Origin: Anaerolineae bacterium
GTDB taxonomy: Bacteria > Chloroflexota > Anaerolineae > UBA1429
Length of the DNA stretch: 16,692 nucleotides
NCBI GenBank assembly: GCA_016928125.1
Contig: JAFGLK010000251.1
Coordinates: 1 to 16,692 of the forward strand
Reading direction: 5' to 3'
The notes below the pieces were generated by a model. The model was not told where the DNA came from, searched no databases, and saw nothing but the letters and a program-made list of their open reading frames with translations. This document shows positions 1 through 7,174 of this stretch, piece by piece. Position 1 is the stretch's first letter. Each line of letters opens with the position of its first letter. Made by a program: the position numbers and the translations under genes.

Positions 1-479
1 GCCACAAGCCCGCCCAGATCGGCATTCTCGCCGCGTACGGCCTGGGCCAGCAAGCCCAGGAATATGCAGGCCACCAGCAGCCCGAGCGCCATGATGACGA
101 TCTGCACCAGCAACATCTGGCCATAGCCCGACAGTTCGATGACCGTCCCTACGCCCGGCTCGATGGGCTTGAGACCGGCTACACTGGGCACCCCCAAGCG
201 CCCCCAGGCCAACAGGGCCATGAAATTGGTGCTGCCCACGGTCTGCTGCAGCAACTCGAACATGGCGTCCATCATCTCGGTCACATTGGCATCAGCGCCC
301 GCAGAGCCGAGGGACTCAGCCGCTGTGCGCATATTGGCCAGCGTCCTGGCGATCACCGGCGCGATGGACAGCTTGGGCCCCAACCAGAGGAAAAGGTCCA
401 GGCCGACGGGAATCAATGCCAACCAGATGCGCTTGGACAGCGTGCTAAAGCCAGTCGAAATGGTTTCGATGACGCCCAA
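1..479 (-). CDS. Partial membrane protein of unknown function (N-terminal 159 residues)
   Basis: This is an open minus-strand frame that runs off the left edge. It has no ATG. The best start is the TTG at 477-479, preceded by AGGAGG at 490-495 with a 10-base gap, and no other start codon lies in frame between that site and the TTG. The visible protein has a hydrophobic stretch near residues 18-36 (LALIPVGLDLFLWLG) and a strong membrane segment near 122-146 (LLVQIVIMALGLLVACIFLG). Between them is a roughly 85-residue amphipathic, Met/Ala-rich region that includes MMDAMFELLQQTVGS. I do not recognise the family. The spacing suggests a polytopic membrane protein with an extracytoplasmic or helical middle section. 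It is divergent from the SAM hydrolase gene. Codon use is coding-like and the frame stays open throughout, so I consider it a real gene. The function is unknown. Confidence 0.7.
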   Translation of the reverse strand, partial: MGVIETISTGFSTLSKRIWLALIPVGLDLFLWLGPKLSIAPVIARTLANMRTAAESLGSAGADANVTEMMDAMFELLQQTVGSTNFMALLAWGRLGVPSVAGLKPIEPGVGTVIELSGYGQMLLVQIVIMALGLLVACIFLGLLAQAVRGENADLGGLV

Positions 480-505
480 GTTGCAGCCACCTCCTGTCTG
501 GCGCT

Positions 506-535
506 ATTGTACTATATCGATCGCGCTCAACCCAA
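506..535 (-). promoter_or_regulatory. Candidate sigma70-like promoter for the leftmost membrane-protein gene
   Basis: Read on the minus strand, TTGGGT (530-535) and TACAAT (506-511) are separated by 18 bases. They lie about 27 bases upstream of the TTG start. The match is moderate, but this is the only such pair in the 130-bp divergent intergenic region. No equally good promoter was seen for the plus-strand SAM hydrolase gene. Confidence 0.4.
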
Positions 536-609
536 AACTAGCGCCGTATCAGCCCATGCTCATGATACCAGAACAACCGTTCCATTGTCAATCGCGCAAA
601 GGAGGGCAA

Positions 610-1389
610 GTGAAACAGATCATCACCCTGTGCACTGATTTTGGCCTGCGGGACGGCTATGTCGCGGCGATGAAGGGGGTCATTCTGTCCATCGCCCCGC
701 AGGCCACCCTGGTGGACATCAGCCACGGAATCGCCGCACACAATCTTCTCCAGGGAGCCTATGTGCTCGCCTCCGCTTGCCCCTTTTTCCCCGAGGGCAC
801 GGTTCATCTGGTCGTGATCGATCCTGGGGTGGGGAGTGGCCGACGGGCCGTGGCTGTGCGCACCGCGCAGCATACCTTTGTAGCGCCAGATAATGGCGTG
901 CTTAACCTAGCCCTGAAGGGAAAGGAGATCCTCCAAGCCGTGTGTCTGACGGCCCAGGCCTATTGGCGCACGACCCAGGCCAGCAGCACCTTCCATGGAC
1001 GAGATATCTTTGCCCCTGTGGCCGCCCATCTGGCTCGTGGGGTGGCGCTGGAGGCATTGGGCGATCCGCTCGACCAGCTGCAGGCCCTGACGCCCCCCCA
1101 AGTGGTCCTTGATCCGCAGGGCGGCCTGATCGGCCATGTGGTGCACATCGACCACTTTGGCAATCTGATCACCGACATTCCCGCCGCCCGACTGCTCGGA
1201 CGGCGTGACTGGCAGGTCGAGGCCGGGGCCGCGTGCATCCAAGGCCTGGAGGAGACCTACGCTCGCGTGTCGCCCGGGCAGTTGCTCGCGTTGGTCGGCA
1301 GCCACGAGTGCCTGGAGATCGCTGTGCGCGAAGGCAACGCCGCGGAGCGTTTGAAGCTGAACGTCGGGGCCGAGGTGCACGTCCGCTGA
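610..1389 (+). CDS. S-adenosyl-L-methionine hydrolase (adenosine-forming), DUF62 / SAM hydroxide adenosyltransferase family
   Basis: The family uses an activated water or hydroxide to cleave SAM to adenosine and methionine, related in fold to fluorinase. The 259-residue length is typical. Family motifs are visible in order: TDFGLRDGY (9-17, Asp10), VVIDPGVGSGRR (68-79, with the Arg), APDNGVL (92-98), TFHGRDIFAP (127-136, His129) and HIDHFGNLITDI (179-190). The Asp, Arg and His of the proposed water-activating triad all appear present. The GTG at 610 is chosen because AAAGGAGGG sits just upstream and the conserved fold begins at once (VKQIITLCTDFG). The same frame is open back to 139, but that stretch is antisense to the neighbouring membrane-protein gene and carries no family sequence. 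The gene stands alone and converges on the HhH protein gene. The physiological role of this family is still debated. Confidence 0.93.
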   Translation: MKQIITLCTDFGLRDGYVAAMKGVILSIAPQATLVDISHGIAAHNLLQGAYVLASACPFFPEGTVHLVVIDPGVGSGRRAVAVRTAQHTFVAPDNGVLNLALKGKEILQAVCLTAQAYWRTTQASSTFHGRDIFAPVAAHLARGVALEALGDPLDQLQALTPPQVVLDPQGGLIGHVVHIDHFGNLITDIPAARLLGRRDWQVEAGAACIQGLEETYARVSPGQLLALVGSHECLEIAVREGNAAERLKLNVGAEVHVR

Positions 1390-1405
1390 AGGCGGATCGC
1401 GCCCG

Positions 1406-1422
1406 GAGGCGCAACCCGCCTC
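1406..1422 (+). terminator. Small hairpin after the SAM hydrolase gene, weak terminator candidate
   Basis: GAGGCG (1406-1411) pairs with CGCCTC (1417-1422) across a 5-base loop, 17 bases after the stop codon. The hairpin sits between two convergent genes. No T-tract follows, so it is at best a weak or factor-assisted terminator. Confidence 0.25.
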
Positions 1423-1500
1423 AGGTTGGCGTGGCTCCTTCTACGTCCAGATCCCACTGGGCGCAGCTCAGCAAGCCCATTGAAGCCGCCGCTCGCTCTG

Positions 1501-3084
1501 CTACGGGGCCTTGGTGGGAGCCGGCTCCGTCTCAGCCCCGGAGATGGCCTCGAGTCCACCCTGCATGTCGATCAAGAGATCACGCAGAGCCGTGAAAAAG
1601 GTATCAAAGCTCGTCATGCGCGCCTCGACCGTATCCATCGAGGACTGCAAGTCGTCGACCACAGAGCCCATCGTCTGGATCTGATCCTCGGTCGTCGTCA
1701 CGCGCTCATCGAGGGTATTGAGGCCACTCTCAAGCGTTTGCTCTAGCGCGGCAATGCTCTCGGACGCCGCATCAAGGGCGCTCTGAGCCGCAGCGAGCTC
1801 CCGCTGCGCTGCCTGGAGCCCATCCTCCGTACTTGCTACGCGATCAGACAAGGTCTGCAGTTGCTCCACCTGGCGCCCAAGCTCTTGGGCGCCGACCGTC
1901 AACTGGTCCAGGCGCTCCCAGGCGAGCTCTTGATTGGCCTGCATGGTGTTGAGGTTGCGGCTGAGAGCATTCACCTCCTGGCGCGGGGCGAAATCCACCG
2001 TGCCAGACCAGATGATGGCCGCCACCAACGTCAGGATGACGCCGAGCAGCCCACCCAACAGCACCAGTCCCAGGCCCCTCCAGAACGATCCCCGGCGGAC
2101 CTCGCGCACCTCTTCCTTCCCAGCTCTGGCGCCTACGGGCGCCGATATGGCGGCGGCTTCCTGTGCCATCGTTCCTACCTCCTCACCTCTCGGCTCCTGG
2201 GCCGACTCTGCTTTGGTCAATCGCGGTGCCTGTCCCTCGCCTGCGCTCACAGGGGCAGCTTCCAAGGTGACCTGGGCCAGATCGGGCTCCACCATGAATT
2301 CCTGATCCTGCGGCTCGTCAGCCGCCGATTCACTAACCACCGGCTCGTCAGCCGCCAATTCGTGAGCTTCTGGCTCCTGACCCTCCGCCTCGGCGGGCTC
2401 TTTCACAGCCTCAGATTCGGATCCCGTCGGCGCTGCTCCCTCGGCCGGGGTCGGCGGCGTCCACTCCGAGAGCGTATCTTGCGCGCTGGTGCGCGTGTAG
2501 AGACTCAACTCCTCTATCTCGACCTCGCCAAGTTGGGCCTCCAGCTCGAGGGCGGCACGCTCTGAGACCTCCTCTGCCGTGTGCAAGGGCTCCTGCTCCT
2601 CGCCCTCGGCCTCAACCTCGAGGCCTTCAGGTGCAGCCTCCAGCGCCTCGACTGGCTCCTGCGGCCATGCCGGCTCCACCGTGGGCGCAGCCTCTGCAGC
2701 CGCCACGGGCTCGGTCACCGGCTCCGCCGGTGGCTCTGGCGGCGCTGCAGCCGGCTCACCCTCGTGGACCCTGGCCTCTCGGTCGACACTCTCGGTGCCG
2801 GCAACCACCTCTCCCTCGAGCGCGGGCTCCGAAGGCCCCCCCTCCATCGGCGCTTGGCCGCCAAGGGTGAGCTGATCGATAAACCCTTGGAGCGATCTTG
2901 GCCCGATGCCCTGTACGGCCACCAACTGCTCAAGCGCAGTAAAAGGGCCGTGAGTTTGACGATAGGCAACGATACGCTCCGCCAACACTGGGCCCAGGCC
3001 GTCGACAACCTCGCTCAGCGTCTCGGCCGAGGCGGAGTTGGCATCCACCCGCCCCACGCTAGCCTGCATCCTTCCTTCATCCAT
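1501..3084 (-). CDS. Helix-hairpin-helix, single-pass membrane protein with acidic linker and C-terminal coiled coil
   Basis: The 527-residue protein has four parts. Residues ~12-74 form a ComEA-like double helix-hairpin-helix domain (VDANSASAETLSEV, GLGPVLAERIVAY, VQGIGPRSLQGFID), a fold that usually binds DNA without sequence specificity. Residues ~78-320 are a low-complexity Glu/Pro/Ala linker. Residues ~336-360 form one membrane helix (GLVLLGGLLGVILTLVAAIIW), and ~366-510 are heptad-rich and Gln/Glu-rich, predicted coiled coil. The basic run KEEVREVRRGSFWR just before the helix predicts a cytoplasmic N-terminus (positive-inside rule), putting HhH inside and the coiled coil outside. In ComEA the HhH is extracytoplasmic after an N-terminal helix, so the order here is reversed. 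AGGGAGG lies about 7 bases upstream of the ATG at 3084. A 16-bp direct repeat (2311-2326, 2341-2356) encodes the repeated AADEP element of the linker. Function is unknown; a DNA-envelope tether or scaffold is inference. Confidence 0.85.
   Translation of the reverse strand: MDEGRMQASVGRVDANSASAETLSEVVDGLGPVLAERIVAYRQTHGPFTALEQLVAVQGIGPRSLQGFIDQLTLGGQAPMEGGPSEPALEGEVVAGTESVDREARVHEGEPAAAPPEPPAEPVTEPVAAAEAAPTVEPAWPQEPVEALEAAPEGLEVEAEGEEQEPLHTAEEVSERAALELEAQLGEVEIEELSLYTRTSAQDTLSEWTPPTPAEGAAPTGSESEAVKEPAEAEGQEPEAHELAADEPVVSESAADEPQDQEFMVEPDLAQVTLEAAPVSAGEGQAPRLTKAESAQEPRGEEVGTMAQEAAAISAPVGARAGKEEVREVRRGSFWRGLGLVLLGGLLGVILTLVAAIIWSGTVDFAPRQEVNALSRNLNTMQANQELAWERLDQLTVGAQELGRQVEQLQTLSDRVASTEDGLQAAQRELAAAQSALDAASESIAALEQTLESGLNTLDERVTTTEDQIQTMGSVVDDLQSSMDTVEARMTSFDTFFTALRDLLIDMQGGLEAISGAETEPAPTKAP
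2311..2356. repeat. Two exact 16-bp direct repeats inside the acidic linker coding sequence
   Basis: The sequence CGGCTCGTCAGCCGCC occurs at 2311-2326 and 2341-2356, a 30-base period that keeps the reading frame. It encodes two copies of an S/L-AADEP unit ten residues apart in the HhH protein linker. This looks like internal duplication of a low-complexity coding segment. Confidence 0.7.
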
Positions 3085-3172
3085 TGGCGCGCCTCCCTTC
3101 CCGGTGCCCTAACGAGCAAGGACATCCTCTGTTCTCGCTGCAGGCCCCAAAAAACAATCCAAAGCCTCACCC

Positions 3173-3237
3173 AGGCAGGGCAACCGATGGAGCACACGAG
3201 TGCCCTGCCTGATCAGTCTACGGCAACTGCTGATCAG
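3173..3237. promoter_or_regulatory. Palindrome cluster in the leader of the HhH protein gene (possible operator or attenuator)
   Basis: Two structures overlap. AGGCAGGGCA (3173-3182) and TGCCCTGCCT (3201-3210) are perfect 10-bp inverted repeats around an 18-base spacer. The palindrome CTGATCAG occurs twice, at 3209-3216 and 3230-3237, exactly 21 bp apart (two helical turns), and both copies are followed by T. The cluster lies 90-155 bp upstream of the HhH gene start. This layout fits cooperative dimer binding, but no regulator can be named and no clear promoter was found beside it. Confidence 0.4.
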
Positions 3238-3307
3238 TGGAAAGGGCCAAAATGCCCACCTGACCCGTGTCCGAATCCACAAGCGTAATTGGCGTACAGA
3301 ATCAGAA

Positions 3308-3322
3308 GCCTTGCGCCAAGGC
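3308..3322 (-). terminator. Probable terminator hairpin downstream of the deacetylase gene
   Basis: On the minus strand GCCTTG and CAAGGC form a perfect 6-bp stem with a GCG triloop. It is followed by a T-rich but interrupted tail (TTCTGATTCTGT). It lies about 30 bases after the deacetylase stop, where a terminator would be expected. The imperfect tail makes it less than certain. Confidence 0.45.
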
Positions 3323-3351
3323 GAGGCCTCCGGAACTCATGAGCGGGCTCG

Positions 3352-4377
3352 CTAGCTCAACCCGTGCCATTGCGCAATGCGCGCAAGGAGGGCTTCCACA
3401 TTCGTCTCTGGCTCGTTGGCTGGACCCAACCGATCCTCAAACGGCAAGCCCAGCATCGCCGTGAATGTGGCCTCCACGCCAAAGGCCAGCACGGCCAGCT
3501 CGTATCCCCCCTCAAGCGTAACCACCATGCGCCCCCCACACAGCTCGCGCGCAAGGCCGACGATAGAGTCGGCAATCTGGCGATAGCCGCCAAGCGATAG
3601 GAGCATCCAGGCCAATGGATCAGCCCAATGGGCGTCATAGCCGGCAGAGACGAGGATCAGATCGGGCTGAAAGCGACGCACCTTGGGCTCGATCAGTCGA
3701 CGAAATGCCTGGCGATAGCCAAGATCGCCGGTTTCGGGCGGCAGAGGGATATTGAGGCAGGTACCTTTGCCTGCGCCGATGCCTTCCTCCCGCCAGAATC
3801 CGGTACCGGGATAGAAGGGGTGCTGATGAGTCGAGACGTACAGCACATCGGGGCGCGTCTCAAAGGCCGCCTGCACGCCATTGCCGTGATGGACATCGAA
3901 ATCGATGATCGCCACACGCGAGACGCCGCCCTGAGCCAGAGCCCAGGCCGCAGCAATGGCGATGTTGTTAAAGAGGCAGAAGCCCATAGCCTGAGTACGC
4001 ACGGCGTGATGCCCTGGGGGGCGCACCAGGGCATAGGCCGACTCGACCTGGTCGCTCAGCACAGCCTTTGTAGCGGCAATCGTCCCACCAGCGGCATAGA
4101 CGGCAGCCTCATACGAATGCGTGCTGACGACCGTATCCAGCTCGATATAGTTCATACCGCCACTGGCAAGGCGTCGGATGTTCTCGATGTGCGCCGGCGT
4201 ATGGATGCGTTCCAGATCCTCTAGAGTGGCCGGCTCCGCCCGGATGCCCACCAGCTTGTGAATCAGCCCCGTGTTGATGAGATGATTCATGGTGGCGCGC
4301 AGGCGCTTGGCATTCTCGGGGTGGTCGCCCGTATCGTGCTCGAGGTAGATTGAGTCAAACACATAGCCCACGGGCAT
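3352..4377 (-). CDS. Histone deacetylase / acetoin-utilisation (AcuC, AphA-like) superfamily amidohydrolase
   Basis: This is a zinc-dependent deacetylase of the HDAC superfamily. In bacteria such enzymes act on acetylated polyamines, acetyl-lysine proteins or other acylamides in the cytoplasm. The 341-residue protein is one complete deacetylase domain. Visible landmarks are HPENAKRL (19-26), RPPGHHA with the catalytic His pair 123-124, DFDVHHGNG (159-167; zinc ligands Asp161 and His163), SAGYDAHWADPLA (third zinc ligand Asp248) and LEGGY (Tyr292, the usual catalytic Tyr). All catalytic residues are present, so activity is expected. The motif style is class II-like. The ATG at 4377 follows GGAGG by 7 bases. 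It has an extended -10 promoter upstream, and the HhH protein gene is 267 bp downstream on the same strand. The substrate cannot be read from the sequence. Confidence 0.93.
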   Translation of the reverse strand: MPVGYVFDSIYLEHDTGDHPENAKRLRATMNHLINTGLIHKLVGIRAEPATLEDLERIHTPAHIENIRRLASGGMNYIELDTVVSTHSYEAAVYAAGGTIAATKAVLSDQVESAYALVRPPGHHAVRTQAMGFCLFNNIAIAAAWALAQGGVSRVAIIDFDVHHGNGVQAAFETRPDVLYVSTHQHPFYPGTGFWREEGIGAGKGTCLNIPLPPETGDLGYRQAFRRLIEPKVRRFQPDLILVSAGYDAHWADPLAWMLLSLGGYRQIADSIVGLARELCGGRMVVTLEGGYELAVLAFGVEATFTAMLGLPFEDRLGPANEPETNVEALLARIAQWHGLS

Positions 4378-4500
4378 GTGGCTGCCTCCGATGAATCGCC
4401 TGAGCGGCCCGTCCGGCAGTGCGAGTCAGCCTGCCGCCCCGGCCATGCCATCGCGCAACGCACACCGGCGTTGAGCGCGCTTATGGCCAGACCTAGTTCC

Positions 4501-4509
4501 ATTATATCA
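4501..4509 (-). promoter_or_regulatory. Extended -10 promoter for the deacetylase gene
   Basis: The minus strand carries TGATATAAT, a perfect TATAAT (4501-4506) with the TGn extension (4507-4509). There is no good -35 at the usual distance, which is common for extended -10 promoters. It predicts a leader of roughly 115 bases before the deacetylase ATG. Confidence 0.6.
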
Positions 4510-4550
4510 GGATAGTGAGCCAAGCGCGAAAGCAGCTGCCACCGCGCATC

Positions 4551-4578
4551 TTGCCCCTCGCGGGGAAAAGCCTAGAAT
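4551..4578 (+). promoter_or_regulatory. Sigma70-like promoter for the MATE transporter gene
   Basis: TTGCCC (4551-4556) and TAGAAT (4573-4578) are separated by 16 bases, about 30 bases upstream of the TTG start codon. It is back to back with the extended -10 promoter of the deacetylase gene. Confidence 0.5.
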
Positions 4579-4609
4579 AGTCGAGTCCTCATCTACGGAG
4601 AACAAGCTC

Positions 4610-5989
4610 TTGAGCCAGCCATCTGTGACAACAAAGACCCGGCGCGTACGACGCGACCTGACCAGCGGCCACCTGCCAGCCCAGATCGTGCAACTCTCTC
4701 TGCCATCCGCGCTGAACATGGCGCTGAGCAGCAGTGCCATGTTGCTGCACGCCTTCTGGATGAGCAAGGTAAGCGAGCTGGCCCTGGGTGCCGTGGCGAT
4801 GGGCACCACGCTGCGCATCGTGCTGATCAGCCCGGTCATGGGCCTGTCGGCCGGAGGCATGGCGATGGTGGCGCGCTTTGTGGGCGCTCAGGAGGATCGT
4901 CGCGCCGATCATGTGGTCATGCAATGTGTCGTCTTGCTCATCCTCTTTGTTACGCCGCTGGCCATCATCGGAGAGATCCTCGGCCCTACGTTCCTGGGAT
5001 GGATGGGGGCGACGGGCGAGCTGCGTCAGGGGGCTATGGCCTACCTGCGCATCATCTTTGGGGGTCTGTTCTTCATGGAATGCCTTCCCAGCATGAATGG
5101 CGTTATCCAAGGGGCCGGCCATCCTGAGTATGTCTTGCGCATCAGCATCGTGAGCGTAGTTGCGCTCTCTCTCCTCGAGCCACTGCTGGTTCTGGGCTGG
5201 GGCCCCCTCCCTGCGCTGGGCGTGCGCGGAGCGGCCTGGGCCACGGTGTTGGCCAACGCCTCCGGAGTAGCGGCCCAGGCATTCACTCTGCTGACGGGCA
5301 GGGCTGGTGTGAAATTGCATCTTGTGGATATCCGACCCGATTGGGCCATCATGAGGCGTATCTTGCGCATCGCCATCCCCAGTTCGGCCCAGCGCTTCTC
5401 CCCCAATCTGGCCAATGCGCTGCTCATGCGCCTGGTGACGGCTCAAGGGGTCACAGTCCTCACCGCCTACAGCGTGGTCAACCAGATCTCCTCTTTCCTG
5501 CAGACGCCCTCAATGGGCCTAGCGAACGCGGCGGCCACCTTGATGGGCCAGAATCTGGGCGCGCACAAGCCAGAGCGCGCTGCCCGCGCCACACAGCTCA
5601 CAACCGCGTTCGGCGTGGGGCTGGCGATCGTGCTCTTTGGCTGCCTCGCCATCTGGCCGCGCGCGCTGCTTGCCCTCTTTAGCGCCTCGCCGGCTGTGTT
5701 GAGCGCCGCGGTGGCGGCTACCCCTTTCTACATCCTCTCCGGAGCCGGCGTGGCCTGGTACAACGTGATGTCGCGCGCCTTGGGAGGCGCGGGCGACACG
5801 GTGTCGCCGCTGATCGTGAATGTCGTGGCGCTCTGGCTGGTGCAGCTCCCGCTGGGCTGGCTCCTCTCGCAGCCGCTCGGTCTCGGGCCCCAAGGGGTAT
5901 GGTTGGGGCTGGCTATCGGCAATCTCATCGCGGGCGCGGGCACAAGTTGGCTCTTTCGACGCGGGCGCTGGCGCACCATGGAAGTCTGA
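4610..5989 (+). CDS. MATE family multidrug/metabolite efflux transporter
   Basis: MATE proteins are inner-membrane antiporters that export drugs or metabolites using a Na+ or H+ gradient. The 459-residue protein fits the family (~450) with about 12 hydrophobic segments in two homologous halves, roughly residues 25-225 and 245-445. Family-like features include the basic N-terminus and LPAQIVQLSLPSALN before helix 1, the GAGHPEYVLR and LGGAGDTVSPLIVN segments at matching places in the two halves, and GLANAAATLMGQNLGAHKPERA (an equivalent of the Q-N-x-G-A motif). Translation starts at TTG 4610, with GGAG 9 bases upstream and no better in-frame start nearby. It is monocistronic, with its own promoter, and converges on the tandem-GNAT gene. 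The substrate cannot be deduced. Confidence 0.93.
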   Translation: MSQPSVTTKTRRVRRDLTSGHLPAQIVQLSLPSALNMALSSSAMLLHAFWMSKVSELALGAVAMGTTLRIVLISPVMGLSAGGMAMVARFVGAQEDRRADHVVMQCVVLLILFVTPLAIIGEILGPTFLGWMGATGELRQGAMAYLRIIFGGLFFMECLPSMNGVIQGAGHPEYVLRISIVSVVALSLLEPLLVLGWGPLPALGVRGAAWATVLANASGVAAQAFTLLTGRAGVKLHLVDIRPDWAIMRRILRIAIPSSAQRFSPNLANALLMRLVTAQGVTVLTAYSVVNQISSFLQTPSMGLANAAATLMGQNLGAHKPERAARATQLTTAFGVGLAIVLFGCLAIWPRALLALFSASPAVLSAAVAATPFYILSGAGVAWYNVMSRALGGAGDTVSPLIVNVVALWLVQLPLGWLLSQPLGLGPQGVWLGLAIGNLIAGAGTSWLFRRGRWRTMEV

Positions 5990-5996
5990 GGGACCT

Positions 5997-6026
5997 ACCC
6001 AGACTGCTCCAGGCGCCCCTCTGGGT
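5997..6026. terminator. Stem-loop between convergent MATE and GNAT genes, candidate bidirectional terminator
   Basis: ACCCAGA (5997-6003) and TCTGGGT (6020-6026) form a perfect 7-bp stem around a 16-base loop just after the MATE stop codon. No T-tract is seen on either side, so termination activity is uncertain. Confidence 0.25.
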
Positions 6027-6111
6027 CGGTGCACCGATTCAGCTGCCCATACGCCTCGGGCTGGCTAGCGCCGGGATGGGGCCAGAATTTGTCCTTGGTC
6101 TCAACCACAGT

Positions 6112-7098
6112 TCAGGCCGCACTTTCCGCGGTTGATGGGCGCTCACTCTCCACGGTCCGCAGGGCCTTGGTGAAACTCCAGAAGACGCGGTTGATGCGTG
6201 CGCCCACGGTACGTGCGTAAAAGGCCACGGGGCCGACCCAGATGATCTCGGCCATAGCGTCGCCTCGCTCGCGCAGGCTGCGCAGGCACAGTCTGAGCAA
6301 CGTGCGGCCGATGCCCCGCCCGCGATAGTCCGGATGGGTGCCAGTGGGGCCAAAGCGCCCCGGCCCGGTGACATCGTAGGCGGCAAAAGCCGCCACCCTT
6401 TCGCCGTCTAGGGCCACAAAGAGGGGGATGGGGCTAAAACGCGCCGCCTCAGAGACCTCAAATTGCCAGCCCTCGGAAAAGCAATCCAGCGCAAATTGAG
6501 CCGTCTCCCTAACGTCCGCTGCTGACGCCCGCCGGACCGCAATGCCGGCGCTCGCGAGTCGTGCCTGGGCTGCGCTCGCGTCCAAGTCGGCACTGGCCAG
6601 GTCCACATCCATGTTGATGCGCGCCACCCTGTCGGTCGTATAGCCGCGCTGCAGCAAAAAAGAGATCATGTCCGTGCGGCGCACCTCGACACCTGGCTCG
6701 AAAAAGTTGGGGCCCAGCGCGCCGACGGTCAGGTCAGAGACACCACGTGCCCCCATGCGGGCCTCCAGTTCGCCAAAGAGGGCCGTGGCGATGCCCCGGC
6801 GCCGGAATTCTGGGGTCACGCCGAACAACTTGAGCATCCCCTTGCCATCGCGAAGGCCTCCCAGGCAAAAGCCGACGATCTGGCCACCCTGTTCGGCGAG
6901 CAGCATCAACTCGGGCGGACAGGTGGGATCGTCGAGCGTGCGGTAGCGCAGCCAGGCCAGATCGAGGCGCGGGTCATAGCCGATACGGCGGATGGCCTCC
7001 AGGGCCGCCGGAAGACGCGCTTGAGAGAGCTCCACGATCTTCATACTTGTCTCCACGCCCGGGATGCTAGGGACGCCCACCGCCGCCTGCTCACTCAT
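6112..7098 (-). CDS. Tandem GNAT-domain N-acetyltransferase
   Basis: The protein has two GNAT domains, each expected to bind acetyl-CoA. Numbering from the ATG at 7098 (328 residues), the first acetyl-CoA loop is VTPEFRRRGIATALF (~94-108) and the second is THPDYRGRGIGRTLL (~254-268). Both fit the R/Q-x-x-G-x-G/A pattern, so both sites may be functional, though one is often structural in tandem GNATs. The acceptor is unknown. Starts are possible at TTG 7116, ATG 7098 (GGGGAG 6 bases upstream) and ATG 7044 (GGAG 6 bases upstream, directly before the GNAT sequence MKIVELS). I prefer 7098, but 7044 is nearly as good. It is the last gene of the seven-gene minus-strand cluster, 76 bp after murI. 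Confidence 0.87.
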   Translation of the reverse strand: MSEQAAVGVPSIPGVETSMKIVELSQARLPAALEAIRRIGYDPRLDLAWLRYRTLDDPTCPPELMLLAEQGGQIVGFCLGGLRDGKGMLKLFGVTPEFRRRGIATALFGELEARMGARGVSDLTVGALGPNFFEPGVEVRRTDMISFLLQRGYTTDRVARINMDVDLASADLDASAAQARLASAGIAVRRASAADVRETAQFALDCFSEGWQFEVSEAARFSPIPLFVALDGERVAAFAAYDVTGPGRFGPTGTHPDYRGRGIGRTLLRLCLRSLRERGDAMAEIIWVGPVAFYARTVGARINRVFWSFTKALRTVESERPSTAESAA

Positions 7099-7174
7099 CC
7101 GGCACTCCCCAGACAAAGCTCCAGGGGTACCCGCACGATACTCTGTGATCGCCGCGATGGTGGCCCCGCACAGG

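Noticed and set aside
139..609. Upstream extension of the SAM hydrolase frame (157 extra residues)
   Set aside because: It is antisense to the partial membrane-protein gene for most of its length, has no family sequence, and a strong ribosome-binding site marks GTG 610.
1861..3288. Plus-strand open frames opposite the HhH protein gene (234 and 235 codons)
   Set aside because: They mirror the repetitive Glu/Pro/Ala linker codons, giving Arg/Leu/Ser-rich low-complexity translations without a credible start.
4589..5446. 285-codon minus-strand open frame
   Set aside because: It lies opposite the MATE gene. Its translation is His/Gln/Arg-rich with no hydrophobic or domain pattern, as expected for antisense of a GC-rich membrane-protein gene.
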